Positions 1 through 8,272 of a DNA stretch of 64,000 nt are shown piece by piece. How positions within the stretch are numbered: the first letter of the stretch is position 1; every line of letters starts with the position of its first letter. The DNA comes from Streptomyces radicis (GTDB taxonomy: Bacteria > Actinomycetota > Actinomycetes > Streptomycetales > Streptomycetaceae). Below the pieces are notes generated by a model. The model saw only the letters and a list, made by a program, of their open reading frames with translations. It did not search any database and was not told where the DNA came from. The translations under genes were made by a program, and so were the position numbers. Location of the stretch: contig NZ_RBDY01000021.1 of NCBI RefSeq assembly GCF_003626575.1, positions 1-64,000 on the forward strand, read 5' to 3'.

Positions 1-338
1 GCCAACGACAACGTCAACGGCTTCTCACACAACACCCACGCCCCCGCCCCCAACGCCGCCACCGTCTGCTCACGATGCAACGAAGGCGGCGTCCCGATCA
101 ACACCAGGTCGGGGCGTTCGGCCGCCAGCATCGCACCCAGATCGGCAAAGCCCCGAGGGGCCATGCCGACGGCCCCGGCCGCCTTCCTGAACGTGTCGAG
201 CCTGGCCTGGTCGATGTCCACGGCCGCGACCAGCTCGACCCGGTCGGCATGGGCCTGAAGGGACTTCAGGTGGCTGCCGGTGACGATGCCACCCGTGCCG
301 ACGACAGCCACGCGCGCACGGGATGAGGGAGGGGACAT
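1..338 (-). CDS. Gfo/Idh/MocA family oxidoreductase, C-terminus cut by window edge
   Basis: NAD(P)-dependent sugar or inositol dehydrogenase-like protein. Only about 112 N-terminal residues lie in the window. The reading frame starts at ATG 338 after a GAGGAG ribosome site about 9 nt upstream. It encodes an N-terminal Rossmann fold with VAVVGTGGIV near residue 10, an acidic residue ending beta-2 (VAAVDID), and the family hallmark CEKP near the cut end (VLCEKPLTL), whose Lys is catalytic in characterised members. Substrate cannot be told from this part. Two LacI-type palindromes sit just upstream, so it is probably a carbohydrate-induced gene. The neighbouring GH27 gene is divergently oriented. 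Family call is firm; function is inferred. Confidence 0.85.
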   Translation of the reverse strand, partial: MSPPSSRARVAVVGTGGIVTGSHLKSLQAHADRVELVAAVDIDQARLDTFRKAAGAVGMAPRGFADLGAMLAAERPDLVLIGTPPSLHREQTVAALGAGAWVLCEKPLTLSL

Positions 339-361
339 ACGAGGAGCTCCTCAGGGGTTGA

Positions 362-405
362 GCAAGCGCTTGCCATGCGGGAGCCTAGAAAAAAATTATC
401 GATAA
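362..405. promoter_or_regulatory. Two LacI-type operator candidates upstream of the Gfo/Idh/MocA gene
   Basis: GCAAGCGCTTGC at 362-373 is a perfect 12-bp palindrome with central CG, the classic LacI/CcpA operator form. A second perfect palindrome, TTATCGATAA, is at 396-405. They lie 24 and 58 bp upstream of the ATG at 338. The cognate regulator is not obvious in the window and may lie to the left. Confidence 0.5.
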
Positions 406-506
406 CACAACGCCTCGTCCCGGTCGGGACGGAGCAGCCGGTGGCGGCTCCCTCGAGCCCCCGCCCGAGGGGCGCGCCGTTCACGGTCTCCCGATCGCCG
501 GATGTA

Positions 507-518
507 TCGAAACTTTCC
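507..518. promoter_or_regulatory. CGAAACTTTC operator candidate upstream of GH27
   Basis: The 10-mer CGAAACTTTC (508-517) contains the odd palindrome GAAA-C-TTTC. The same 10-mer, on the other strand, occurs in the ThuA/LacI intergenic region at 3159-3169, so the LacI at 3299 may control both. The adjacent GATGTATC (501-508) also equals a half-site of the fucose-block operator, perhaps by chance. The GH27 start is about 207 bp downstream. Confidence 0.4.
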
Positions 519-724
519 CCCGGGGATGTCCGACGAGCGCCGCCCTCCCTATCCTGCGGATCGGGGACGGCCTCGCCACGGGACGGGCGAAGCCGGCCCC
601 CTCCCCCTCGCCGCCCTCCCGCGTGGCCGTCGCCCCACCACCGAGACGACCCTCGACACGTGATGTCATGGACACGCCAGAACCGGTCGGCGGCGCCCCA
701 GGTCCATCGAGAAAGGGCCAGACG

Positions 725-2374
725 ATGCGTACGTCACAGCTCGGACGCCTGCTGCACCTCCTGGTGGTGGCGGCCATGGCGCTGACATTGCTCTCCACGG
801 CGCCACTCCGGTCGACGGCTCAGGCCGCGCCGGGAAGCCCGGCCCTCACCCCGCCGCTGGGCTGGAACAGCTGGAACAGCTTCGGGTGCAACAACGTCAA
901 CGAGACGGTGATCCGCCAGGCCGCCGACGCCATGGTGAGCTCGGGCATGCGGGACGCGGGCTACGAGTATGTCGTGGTCGACGACTGCTGGTTCGACCCC
1001 GAGCGCGACGCCCAGGGCAATCTGCGCGCGCACCCGACGAAGTTCCCCGGTGGCATGAAGGCGCTGGGCGACTACATCCACAGCCGCGGGCTCAAGTTCG
1101 GCATCTATCAGGTGCCCACCGAACGCACCTGCGCCCAGCGCGTCGGCGGATACCCGGGCTCCACCGGGAGCATGGGGCACGAGGTGCAGGACGCCCGGAC
1201 CTTCGCCTCGTGGGGGGTGGACTACCTGAAGTACGACTGGTGCTCCCCCGAGGGCACCCGCGAGGAGCAGATCGCCCGGTTCACGCTGATGCGGGACGCC
1301 CTGCGCGCCACGGGGCGGGACATCGTCTACAGCATCAACCCCAACAGCCTCCACGCGATCACGGGCTCCACCTACAACTGGGGTGAGGTCGCCGATCTGT
1401 GGCGCACCACCGAGGATCTGCTGGACATCTGGCAGAACGGCAACACCAACAGCTATCCCATGGGCGTGGGCAATGTCGTCGACATCAATGCCCCGTTGGC
1501 GGCCCAGGCCGGTCCTGGCCACTGGAACGACCCGGACATGCTGGTGGTCGGCAGGCCGGGGCTCACGCTGACCGAGTCGCGGTCGCACTTCGCGCTGTGG
1601 GCCCTGATGGCCGCGCCGTTGATGGCGGGCAACGACATCCGCACGATGTCGCCCGACGTCAGCGCGGTCCTGCGCAACCCTCGCCTGCTGGCCGTGAACC
1701 AGGACCCGCTCGGCGCGGGCGGGCGGCGCGTGCGCGACGACGGCGATGTCGAGGTGTTCGCCAAGCCGCTGGCCGACGGCTCGGTCGCCGTCGGGCTGTT
1801 CAACCGCGGCGGTGGCACCACGACGGTCACCACCACGGCGGCACAGATCGGCCTGTCCGGTGGGTCGTTCACCCTGACCGACCTGTGGACCGGCGCGACG
1901 TCGACCACCGGCGGTCAGCTCGCGGCGAGCGTGCCGTCGCACGGCGTCGCGGTGTTCACGGTGTCCGGCGGCGCGCCGTTGGAGAGCTCGACGTCACGGC
2001 TGCGCGGCGTCGGCTCGGGCCGCTGCCTGGATGTCGACAACGCCTCGACGGCGCCGGGCGCGGCTGTGCTGATCTGGGACTGCCACACCGCCGCGAACCA
2101 GTCGTGGACGACGTGGCAGGGCGGCGAGATCCGCGTCTTCGGTGACAAGTGCCTGGACGCGTACGGCCAGGGCACCTCCAACGGCACGCCCGTGATCACC
2201 TGGGCCTGCAACGGCCAGAACAACCAGAAGTGGACCCTCGCCCCCGACGGATCGATCCGCAACGTCCACTCCGGACTGTGCCTTGACGTCAACCAGGCGG
2301 GCACGGCGAACGGGTCGACGGCGATCCTGTGGACCTGCAACGGCCAGTCCAACCAGAGATGGGCCCGCGTCTGA
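725..2374 (+). CDS. Secreted alpha-galactosidase, GH27, with C-terminal ricin-type CBM13
   Basis: Retaining exo-enzyme releasing terminal alpha-D-galactose from galactomannan, galacto-oligosaccharides or related polysaccharides outside the cell. The 549-residue protein starts at ATG 725 (AAAGGG site 9 nt upstream); an in-frame upstream extension to 623 lacks a ribosome site and would bury the signal peptide. Residues 1 to about 35 form a Sec signal ending in AQA. The GH27 barrel opens with PPLGWNSWNSFGC. The nucleophile is Asp171 in YLKYDWC, and the acid/base is Asp231 in WRTTED, keeping the Arg-x3-Asp spacing of the family. A beta-sandwich follows, then about residues 423-549 form a ricin-B trefoil with three QxW-type repeats (NQSW, NQKW, NQRW). 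Some GH27 enzymes act on beta-L-arabinopyranosides instead, which sequence alone does not exclude. Confidence 0.93.
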   Translation: MRTSQLGRLLHLLVVAAMALTLLSTAPLRSTAQAAPGSPALTPPLGWNSWNSFGCNNVNETVIRQAADAMVSSGMRDAGYEYVVVDDCWFDPERDAQGNLRAHPTKFPGGMKALGDYIHSRGLKFGIYQVPTERTCAQRVGGYPGSTGSMGHEVQDARTFASWGVDYLKYDWCSPEGTREEQIARFTLMRDALRATGRDIVYSINPNSLHAITGSTYNWGEVADLWRTTEDLLDIWQNGNTNSYPMGVGNVVDINAPLAAQAGPGHWNDPDMLVVGRPGLTLTESRSHFALWALMAAPLMAGNDIRTMSPDVSAVLRNPRLLAVNQDPLGAGGRRVRDDGDVEVFAKPLADGSVAVGLFNRGGGTTTVTTTAAQIGLSGGSFTLTDLWTGATSTTGGQLAASVPSHGVAVFTVSGGAPLESSTSRLRGVGSGRCLDVDNASTAPGAAVLIWDCHTAANQSWTTWQGGEIRVFGDKCLDAYGQGTSNGTPVITWACNGQNNQKWTLAPDGSIRNVHSGLCLDVNQAGTANGSTAILWTCNGQSNQRWARV

Positions 2375-2386
2375 CGAGCCACCCGA

Positions 2387-2453
2387 CCGCCGCTCGGGCG
2401 GCGGGCCCGGCCCTCACCGACTGGCCCACAGCAGGCCCCGCTCGGTGAGGGCC
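2387..2453. terminator. Hairpins between the convergent GH27 and ThuA genes
   Basis: A 7-bp GC stem (CCGCCGC 2387-2393, GCGGCGG 2398-2404, 4-nt loop) follows the GH27 stop. A longer 12-bp inverted repeat (2409-2420 with 2442-2453) overlaps the last codons of the ThuA gene. There is no T-tract, so this is a candidate terminator of the actinobacterial type only. Confidence 0.4.
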
Positions 2454-3124
2454 CGGACCTCGGGCACGTCGAAGTCGTCAGGCTTGTGTCCGATGGTGGA
2501 GACGAAGACCCGGCCGCGTCCCCATGTCCTGGTCCACACGGCGGGCATGGCGACGGCCCGCGGGCGCGTCTCGTCCGCCTCGAAGGTGACCGTGGCCAGC
2601 ACGTCGTTCAACGGGTCCGTGGCGACCCAGTACTTCTCGGTGTGGACCTCGAAGTCGCCCAGGCCCGCGAGCACGGGGTGATCGGCGTACGCGGGCTCAA
2701 GGCTCACCCGGTGCCGCGCGAACCCGGGTGGGTGTCCGAGGAACTGGCCGCCGGTCAGGAGCTGGTAGTCGTGGTCGCCGCGGAAGGCGTCGACGATGCC
2801 GCCGTGCCAGCCCGCGAGTCCGGTCCCCGCGCGCACGGCCGCGCTCAGCCCCGCGGTCTCCGCGGGGGTGATGTCGCCCATGGACCAGGACTGGACGATC
2901 AGGTCCGTCTCCGCGAGGAGCTTCTCGTCCTCGTAGACCTCCAGGCTCTCCTCGACCAGGACCCGGAAGCCGCGCCGGGCGAGAAAGGGGACGAAGAGGT
3001 TGGTGAGGGCGACGGGGCTGTGGCCGTCCCAGCCGCCGCGCACCACGAGCGCCTGCCGGGTCGCGGGGGGTGCGGGATCCGCACGCCGGGTGGCCGTCAT
3101 CCCTCGAACGTTCCGCGTCGGCAC
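2414..3124 (-). CDS. ThuA-like domain protein
   Basis: ThuA proteins adopt a glutamine-amidotransferase-like fold and are linked to trehalose and other sugar utilisation; their reaction is not established. The 236-residue protein shows family features: ALVVRGGWDGHSP near the N-terminus, an LAGWHGGIVDAF segment mid-protein (the amidotransferase nucleophile elbow without Cys), and a closing GRGRVFVSTIGHKPDDF with the typical glycine-histidine-rich C-terminus. No signal peptide is seen, so it is probably cytosolic. The start is uncertain: GTG 3124 gives the longest protein, while ATG 3100 would trim a poorly conserved 8 residues; neither has a well-spaced ribosome site. It is divergent from the LacI at 3299 across a region holding a CGAAA-N-TTTCG palindrome, so it is probably controlled by that repressor. 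Confidence 0.85.
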   Translation of the reverse strand: MPTRNVRGMTATRRADPAPPATRQALVVRGGWDGHSPVALTNLFVPFLARRGFRVLVEESLEVYEDEKLLAETDLIVQSWSMGDITPAETAGLSAAVRAGTGLAGWHGGIVDAFRGDHDYQLLTGGQFLGHPPGFARHRVSLEPAYADHPVLAGLGDFEVHTEKYWVATDPLNDVLATVTFEADETRPRAVAMPAVWTRTWGRGRVFVSTIGHKPDDFDVPEVRALTERGLLWASR

Positions 3125-3158
3125 CGCGGTTCAGCGAGCACGTGCACACCCGGCCTTT

Positions 3159-3169
3159 CGAAAGTTTCG
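3159..3169. promoter_or_regulatory. LacI operator candidate (CGAAAGTTTCG) between ThuA and LacI
   Basis: Perfect odd palindrome CGAAA-G-TTTCG, sharing its core with the site upstream of GH27. It lies between the divergent ThuA (start 3124) and LacI (start 3299) genes, a position fitting control of ThuA and autoregulation. Confidence 0.5.
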
Positions 3170-3298
3170 GGGAATGCTTCGATCGTTCACCTCGCGCGGG
3201 ACTCTAGAAGCGGGCCGAGGCAGCGTCAAGAGCTGTGTCAACTGCGGAAAGAACTCCTCGGAAACATTCGGGAGTCGCCGGGGGCTAGACTCGCCGCC

Positions 3299-4333
3299 GT
3301 GACTTCCGCCGACAGGGCTCCCGGCGCGACCGAGGAGCCCCTGACCATCGCGCAGATCGCCGCCCGGGCGGGCGTCTCGATCGCGACGGTCTCCAAGGTG
3401 GTCAACGGCCGCGTGGGGGTCAGCGCCGACACCCGGGCCCATGTCGAGGACGTCATCCGCCGACACGGCTACCGGCGGCAGAAGAAGTCGGCCGGTCCCG
3501 CGGCCCTGCTCGACCTGGTCTTCCACGAGGTCGCGGGTCCGTACCCGATCGAGATCTTCAACGGCGTCGACCGGGTGGCGCGTGAGCACCACCTGTCGGT
3601 CGTCGTCTCGCAGCTCGATGGCCGCCACACGCCGGGGCCCGGCTGGGCGGAAGGCGTTCTGGCGCGCCGCCCGACCGGCGTCATCGCCGTGTTCTCGGGA
3701 CCCACCGAGGCACAGCGCGCCCAACTGCGCAGCCGTGGCATCCCGTTCGTGCTGGTCGATCCCACGGGTGACCCGGACCACGCCCACCCTTCGGTCGGCG
3801 CGAACAACTGGAACGGCGGGCTGTCCGCGACGCGGCACCTGCTGGGGCTCGGGCACCGGCGGATCGCCGTCATCACCGGACCGGATCACGTCATCTCCAG
3901 CCGTGCCCGGGTGGACGGCTACCGGACCGCCCTGGAGATGACGGGAATCCCCGTGGCCGACGAGCTGATCAGGACCGGCGACTTCCAGATCGAGGACGGC
4001 CTGCTCCACACGCGGGAGCTGCTGCGCCTGCCCGATCCGCCGACGGCGGTCTTCGCCTGCAACGACGGGCAGGCGCTCGGGGTGTACCGGGCGGCGGCGG
4101 AGGCGGGGCTGCGCGTCCCGGAGGACCTCAGCGTCGTCGGTTTCGACGACCTCTTCCCCTCGGACTGGCTCACGCCACCGCTGACGACGGTCCGCCAGCC
4201 GCTCGCCGCCATGGCCGCGGCGGCGGCGACCATGGCCATCACCCTCGCCAGGGGAGAGCCGCTGACCCACACCCGGGTCGAGCTCGCCACCGAGCTCGTC
4301 GACCGGGGCAGCACCGCACCGCCGCGCCCCTAG
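3299..4333 (+). CDS. LacI-family transcriptional regulator
   Basis: Cytosolic sugar-responsive repressor of 344 residues. The N-terminal helix-turn-helix and hinge helix are clear (IAQIAARAGVSIATVSKVVN, then GYRRQKKS). They are followed by a periplasmic-binding-protein-like sensor with the motifs PFVLVDP, NWNGGLSATRHLLGLGHRRIAVITG, AVFACNDGQALG and LSVVGFDDL. GTG 3299 is chosen because it places the HTH about 15 residues in, as is usual. The same frame stays open upstream to 2486, but that extension runs antisense through ThuA. The sensor resembles those of xylan/cellobiose-type actinobacterial regulators, but the ligand is unknown. Likely targets are GH27 and ThuA, through the shared CGAAACTTTC element. 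Confidence 0.92.
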   Translation: MTSADRAPGATEEPLTIAQIAARAGVSIATVSKVVNGRVGVSADTRAHVEDVIRRHGYRRQKKSAGPAALLDLVFHEVAGPYPIEIFNGVDRVAREHHLSVVVSQLDGRHTPGPGWAEGVLARRPTGVIAVFSGPTEAQRAQLRSRGIPFVLVDPTGDPDHAHPSVGANNWNGGLSATRHLLGLGHRRIAVITGPDHVISSRARVDGYRTALEMTGIPVADELIRTGDFQIEDGLLHTRELLRLPDPPTAVFACNDGQALGVYRAAAEAGLRVPEDLSVVGFDDLFPSDWLTPPLTTVRQPLAAMAAAAATMAITLARGEPLTHTRVELATELVDRGSTAPPRP

Positions 4334-4363
4334 GCAACGCGCCCGCCGCTCCGCCCCGTTCGC

Positions 4364-6001
4364 TCAGGGTGTCGCCAGCTCGAACCGCGCGACGCGCACG
4401 GAGCCGCCGAGCGCGCGGGTGGCGTAGGAGAAGACGCCGAACCGGTAGCCCATGAAGAACTGCCACTCGTTCTTCAGCGTGAAGGCGGGGCCGAGCCCGG
4501 TGAAGGCGGTGCCGTCGGTGCTGTAGGAGAAGCGCGCCTGGCGGCCCGGGCCCGGGCGGATGTCGGCGTTGACCCGCAGCCATATCCGGCTGCCCGCGAC
4601 CGATGTACCGGCCACCTCGGTCCCGGTGTTGCTGGTGTTCCAGTTGCTGTCCATGGTGATGCCGTCGACCCTCACCAGGCGCGTGCTCCCGCCGTCGCGT
4701 CGGAGGCCGATCCACGCCGAGGAGTCCCGCAGCATCGCCAGCCCCGCCCGGTCCCCATCGGCCATCCCGCCGTGCTCGAGCTCGATCGTCGCGGTGGAGG
4801 TGGGCCCCTGGATCCGGCGGGTCAGGGTGTTGCGGGCGGAGTACAGGTCGTTGGTCACCGTCGCGGTGCGCAGGGTGAGCCCGTTGTTCACCGAGAACCT
4901 GCCGGTGTCAGGGTTGTGGTTCCACTCCCAGTGCGGCTTGAGCGCCGTGCCCTGGAAGGTGTCGACGCCGGTCAGGGGCGCGACCGGGCGCGGTGGCAGC
5001 GGGGACGGGTACGACTGGCCCCAGGCGCCGTTGACCAGCTGGAGCTGTGGCCAGCCGTCCCCGGTCCAGGTGATGGGGGCCAGGGCGGGCACGCGCCCGC
5101 CGGGGTAGGCGTCGACGAAGGAGAGATAGTGCCAGTCGCCGTCCGGGGTGTCCACGAGGCCGCCCTGGTGCGGGACTCCGCCTCCGGGGATCGGGCCGGG
5201 GAGATTCAGCAGGAGTTGCCGCATCTCGTAGGGGCCGAACGGTCCAGAGGTCGACTTGAGGATGTACTGGCCGTTGGCCGGGCGGGTCAGAAAGATGTAG
5301 TAGTTCCCGTTGATCTTGTAGAAGCGGGCGCCCTCGAGCGTGCCGACGCTGGACGGCGTGGAGAACACCTGTTGCGCGCGGACCTGGGTGCGCGCGTCGG
5401 GGGAGAGCTGCGCGACGCTGATCTGCGTGTTGCCGTAGGCGACATACGGGGTGTCGTCGTCGTCGAACAGCAGCCCCGCGTCGTAGTACACGTTGTTGAG
5501 CGTGGCGTGCCTGGTCCATGGCCCCTCGACGGACCTGGCGGTGTAGAGGTACGTCCGGGCGAAGTCGATCTGGCCCACCCAGTAGAACGTGCCGTTGCTT
5601 CGCCGGTGGCCGAGGGACGAGGCCCAGATCCCGCGGACGTAGCCGCGCCCGCCGTTGAGGTCGTACTTGGCGCCGAAGTCGAGCACGGGCACCGAGTGCC
5701 CGGCGAACTCCCAGTTCACCAGGTCGTGGGAGCGCAGGATCGGCGCGCCCGGCGAGTAGTGCATGGTCGACGCCGAGTAGTAGAAGGTGTCGCCGACCCT
5801 GATGACGTCGATGTCGGCGAAGTCCTGCCAGATCACGGGGTTGGTGTAGGTCGTCTGAGCGGCCGTCGGTGCCACGGCGCGGGCGGCGGCACCGGCGCGG
5901 GCGGGCGAGGCGTGCACGGGGGATGTCGCACCCGCGAGGGCCAGGCCCGCGGCGGTGGTGAGCAGCCCTCTGCGGCTGTGTGGACGGTGGAGCCAGGACA
6001 T
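4364..6001 (-). CDS. Secreted GH43 family glycosidase (beta-xylosidase / alpha-L-arabinofuranosidase type)
   Basis: Inverting exo-glycosidase acting on arabinoxylan or arabinan fragments outside the cell. The 545-residue protein starts at ATG 6001 with an AAAGGAG site 8 nt upstream. It has a Tat signal (HSRRGLLTTAAGLALAGA). The five-bladed propeller begins at TYTNPVIWQDFADIDVI, with Asp63 the expected catalytic base. Asp174 in YYDAGLLF is the probable pKa modulator and Glu223 in LEGARFYK the general acid. Residues from about 340 form the beta-xylosidase C-terminal concanavalin-like sandwich, as in GH43 subfamily 12 and relatives. It is transcribed away from the LacI at 6496 across a 494-bp upstream region holding a 16-bp palindrome. 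Arabinofuranosidase versus xylosidase activity cannot be settled here. Confidence 0.9.
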   Translation of the reverse strand: MSWLHRPHSRRGLLTTAAGLALAGATSPVHASPARAGAAARAVAPTAAQTTYTNPVIWQDFADIDVIRVGDTFYYSASTMHYSPGAPILRSHDLVNWEFAGHSVPVLDFGAKYDLNGGRGYVRGIWASSLGHRRSNGTFYWVGQIDFARTYLYTARSVEGPWTRHATLNNVYYDAGLLFDDDDTPYVAYGNTQISVAQLSPDARTQVRAQQVFSTPSSVGTLEGARFYKINGNYYIFLTRPANGQYILKSTSGPFGPYEMRQLLLNLPGPIPGGGVPHQGGLVDTPDGDWHYLSFVDAYPGGRVPALAPITWTGDGWPQLQLVNGAWGQSYPSPLPPRPVAPLTGVDTFQGTALKPHWEWNHNPDTGRFSVNNGLTLRTATVTNDLYSARNTLTRRIQGPTSTATIELEHGGMADGDRAGLAMLRDSSAWIGLRRDGGSTRLVRVDGITMDSNWNTSNTGTEVAGTSVAGSRIWLRVNADIRPGPGRQARFSYSTDGTAFTGLGPAFTLKNEWQFFMGYRFGVFSYATRALGGSVRVARFELATP

Positions 6002-6495
6002 GGCGCGTTCTCCTTTGGGTGGGGGAAGGAGAGGGGACGGCGAACCGCGCGGCTCGACGAGGCAGGCCGACCCGACCGCGCTCGTTCGGAATATCGTTCA
6101 ACGTCCCATTTCCCGAACGGAGAATAAGTTCGGGTCCACACCCTGTCAATGAGACCGGCGCGCATTCCCTGGCATCGGCCGCCCGATGCGCCGGGAATAC
6201 GTCCCGGAAAATCGGCGAAACAGAACAGCGGAAGGGCGGGGAACGCCCTCGACCGAGTCGAACGCCCGTCGAAGGGCGCCCACTTGGACGTCCACCACCC
6301 CGAAAGTACACGCAATCCACCCCCTTGCGACGACCTGGGATCGCGGAAATCCCTCACCCGGGCCCCGACCGGAAATCCGGCTGGAAATCACGGACGCGGG
6401 GCATTGACACGCCCTATGACTCGCCCCGCATTCCGTTCGACTTATTGAAAATGGTTCGACATGTCGAACTCGCCGCCCGCCCGCTCAGCGACCCT
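6002..6495. other. 494-bp upstream region of the GH43 gene
   Basis: No convincing gene. It is less GC-rich than its surroundings. It contains a 7-bp inverted repeat (CCCGAAC 6113-6119 with GTTCGGG 6129-6135), roughly 115-135 bp upstream of the GH43 start, and the 16-bp palindrome annotated at 6454. It probably carries the GH43 promoter and operator. Confidence 0.5.
6454..6469. promoter_or_regulatory. 16-bp perfect palindrome downstream of LacI
   Basis: GTTCGACATGTCGAAC is fully self-complementary. It lies 27 bp past the LacI stop (6496) and 452 bp upstream of the GH43 start. It may be an operator for GH43 control by the adjacent LacI, although it lacks the usual central CG of LacI sites. Confidence 0.4.
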
Positions 6496-7539
6496 TCAGC
6501 CGCGCGGCTTCGGCAACGGCACCCGCACCGGCGGGGCCGTCGTGTCCCCCACGACGAGCCGCGTGGCGAGCTCGACGCCGACGGCCTCCGGCTGATCACC
6601 GGCGACCAGGGCCAGTAAGAGCCGGACGGCGGTGGCGGCCATCTCCGTCACCGGCTGCCGGACGGTGGTGAGGCGCACCCCCGGCCAGTCCGCCCCCGGC
6701 AGTCCGTCGAAGCCGACGACGCTCACATCGTCCGGGACCCGCAGCCCCAGGGCGGCCAGCTGGGCGCAAGCCCCTCGGGCCATCCGGTCGTTGCAGGCGA
6801 AGAGCGCGGTGGGTGGGGTCGGCCGCCCCATCAGCTCGGCAGTGAGCCGCCCGGCCCTGGCCTCGTCGAAGTCTCCGAAGGCGACCGACGCGTCCGGTAA
6901 CCCCGCCTCGCGCAGGGCCGATTGGAACCCCTCGACACGCTCTCTCCCGGGGAGCGACGCGGGCCGGCCGCCGATCACAGCGAATCGGCGATGTCCCAGG
7001 TCGAGCAGATGAGCCGCGGCACACGCACCACCCCGCCGGTTCTCGGCGCTCACCGACAGGGCGCGCGCCGGGGGCCTCAGCCCGGGGTCGATCAGGACGA
7101 AGGGGAGGCCGTCGTTCCTCTCGAGCCGGACGTGCACGGCGGGGGCCGACACGTTGAGGCAGAACAGCACTCCGTCGGAACGACCGCTGCGGTAGCGGCG
7201 CAGCCAGGCCGGATCCCCGGTCTCCTGGCATACCGCGCCGGGGCTCGAGACGAGCAGGCCGATGCCCGCCTGCCCCGCCGCCTGTTCCACCGCGCGCAGC
7301 ACCGCGCCGGACCACGGGGTCTCCAGCCGGTCGGCCACCAACTCGACCAGCGTGGGCCGCGCTCCCCGTCTGCGCCGCCGCACATAGCCGAGCCGGTCGA
7401 GGGCCTTGAGCACGCGGACCCGGGTCTCGGGAGCGACCCCGTCCCTGTCGTTGATGACCTTCGACGCGGTCGGCACCGACACCCCCGCGGCCCTCGCTAT
7501 GGCGGCCAGCGTCGGACCCGGCTCACCGCGCGTGGTCAT
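6496..7539 (-). CDS. LacI-family transcriptional regulator
   Basis: Repressor of 347 residues. The HTH is LAAIARAAGVSVPTASKVIN with hinge LGYVRRRRRG. The sensor domain carries LPFVLIDPGLRPP, AAAHLLDLGHRRFAVIGG, TALFACNDRMARG and VSVVGFDGLPG. Start ATG 7539 overlaps the TetR stop as ATGA, so it is translationally coupled to TetR and follows it in one operon, an unusual pairing of two repressors. GH43 lies immediately downstream in the same orientation but is separated by 494 bp, so it probably has its own promoter and may be this regulator's target. The ligand is unknown, though the overall architecture resembles the LacI at 3299. Confidence 0.9.
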   Translation of the reverse strand: MTTRGEPGPTLAAIARAAGVSVPTASKVINDRDGVAPETRVRVLKALDRLGYVRRRRRGARPTLVELVADRLETPWSGAVLRAVEQAAGQAGIGLLVSSPGAVCQETGDPAWLRRYRSGRSDGVLFCLNVSAPAVHVRLERNDGLPFVLIDPGLRPPARALSVSAENRRGGACAAAHLLDLGHRRFAVIGGRPASLPGRERVEGFQSALREAGLPDASVAFGDFDEARAGRLTAELMGRPTPPTALFACNDRMARGACAQLAALGLRVPDDVSVVGFDGLPGADWPGVRLTTVRQPVTEMAATAVRLLLALVAGDQPEAVGVELATRLVVGDTTAPPVRVPLPKPRG

Positions 7540-8171
7540 GTCTCGCCCTTGGCCCCGGCCCCCTGCCGGGACCCCGGGACCGGGTGCCGCCGGTCCCGGG
7601 GGGTCGGGCGGGGGTGGGTGGTGAGGCCGGGCAGCATCAGGGCCAGCCAGCGGGCCCTGGCGGCGGCGGGCTGGTCGGCGGGGACGGTGGCGAAGAGCAG
7701 GTAGATGTCGCCGACGGTGACGTCCGGGTGGATGTCCCCGTCGGCCTGTCCGGCGAGGAGGAGCGTGGCCACGGCTCTGCTGGCGCGATCCTCCGCGACC
7801 TTGTCGCCCGGGTCGGCCCCGAGCGCGTGGGCGGCGGCCTTGACGGCGCGGTCCCTGGCGGACGCCTCGATGACGCGGCCGAGGAAGGCCGTGATCTCGT
7901 CCAGCGCGCGCGAGCCCGCCGTGACGCGCTCGCAGGCGGCCTCGGCGTCGTCGGCGACGCGTTCGACGTATTCGGCGACGACGGCCGCGACCAGGTCGGC
8001 CTTGGCGGGGAAGTGCCGGTAGAGCGTCCCCACGGCCAACCCCGCCGCGCCGGCTATCTCGTCCATCCCGATGTCGGGTCCGTGCAGCACCATCTGCTCG
8101 CGCGCGGCGGTGAGGACCCTCGCACGAGTGCGGCGGGCCGCGTCGGCGCGCGAGGTCCGGGGCTGGGACAT
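7536..8171 (-). CDS. TetR-family transcriptional regulator
   Basis: Repressor of 211 residues with an N-terminal HTH (RARVLTAAREQM, then MDEIAGAAGLAVGTLYRHFPAKADL) and an all-helical ligand-binding C-terminus of TetR_C type. ATG 8171 is chosen because GGAG lies 6 nt upstream; an in-frame GTG further out at 8219 would run through the operator. It is divergent from the SDR at 8273. The 101-bp gap holds two near-identical palindromes centred 24 bp apart, so it very probably represses both itself and the SDR. It overlaps the downstream LacI by 4 bp. Its inducer is unknown but is plausibly the SDR substrate. Confidence 0.92.
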   Translation of the reverse strand: MSQPRTSRADAARRTRARVLTAAREQMVLHGPDIGMDEIAGAAGLAVGTLYRHFPAKADLVAAVVAEYVERVADDAEAACERVTAGSRALDEITAFLGRVIEASARDRAVKAAAHALGADPGDKVAEDRASRAVATLLLAGQADGDIHPDVTVGDIYLLFATVPADQPAAARARWLALMLPGLTTHPRPTPRDRRHPVPGSRQGAGAKGET

Positions 8172-8211
8172 GGGCTCTCCACTGGCCGAAGGGTTCCGAC
8201 TTGCCTTTCGA

Positions 8212-8250
8212 TGAACCATGGTTCACTCTATTTGATGAACGATGGTTCAT
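8212..8250. promoter_or_regulatory. Tandem TetR operators between TetR and SDR
   Basis: TGAACCATGGTTCA (8212-8225) is a perfect 14-bp palindrome. TGAACGATGGTTCA (8236-8249) differs only at its centre. Centre-to-centre distance is 24 bp, a little over two helical turns. The location is exactly between the divergent genes. Confidence 0.85.
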
Positions 8251-8272
8251 CCTACTTCTTGAGGACTCCCCC

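Noticed and set aside
2486..3298. N-terminal extension of the LacI at 3299
   Set aside because: It would be antisense to ThuA and displace the HTH by about 270 residues.
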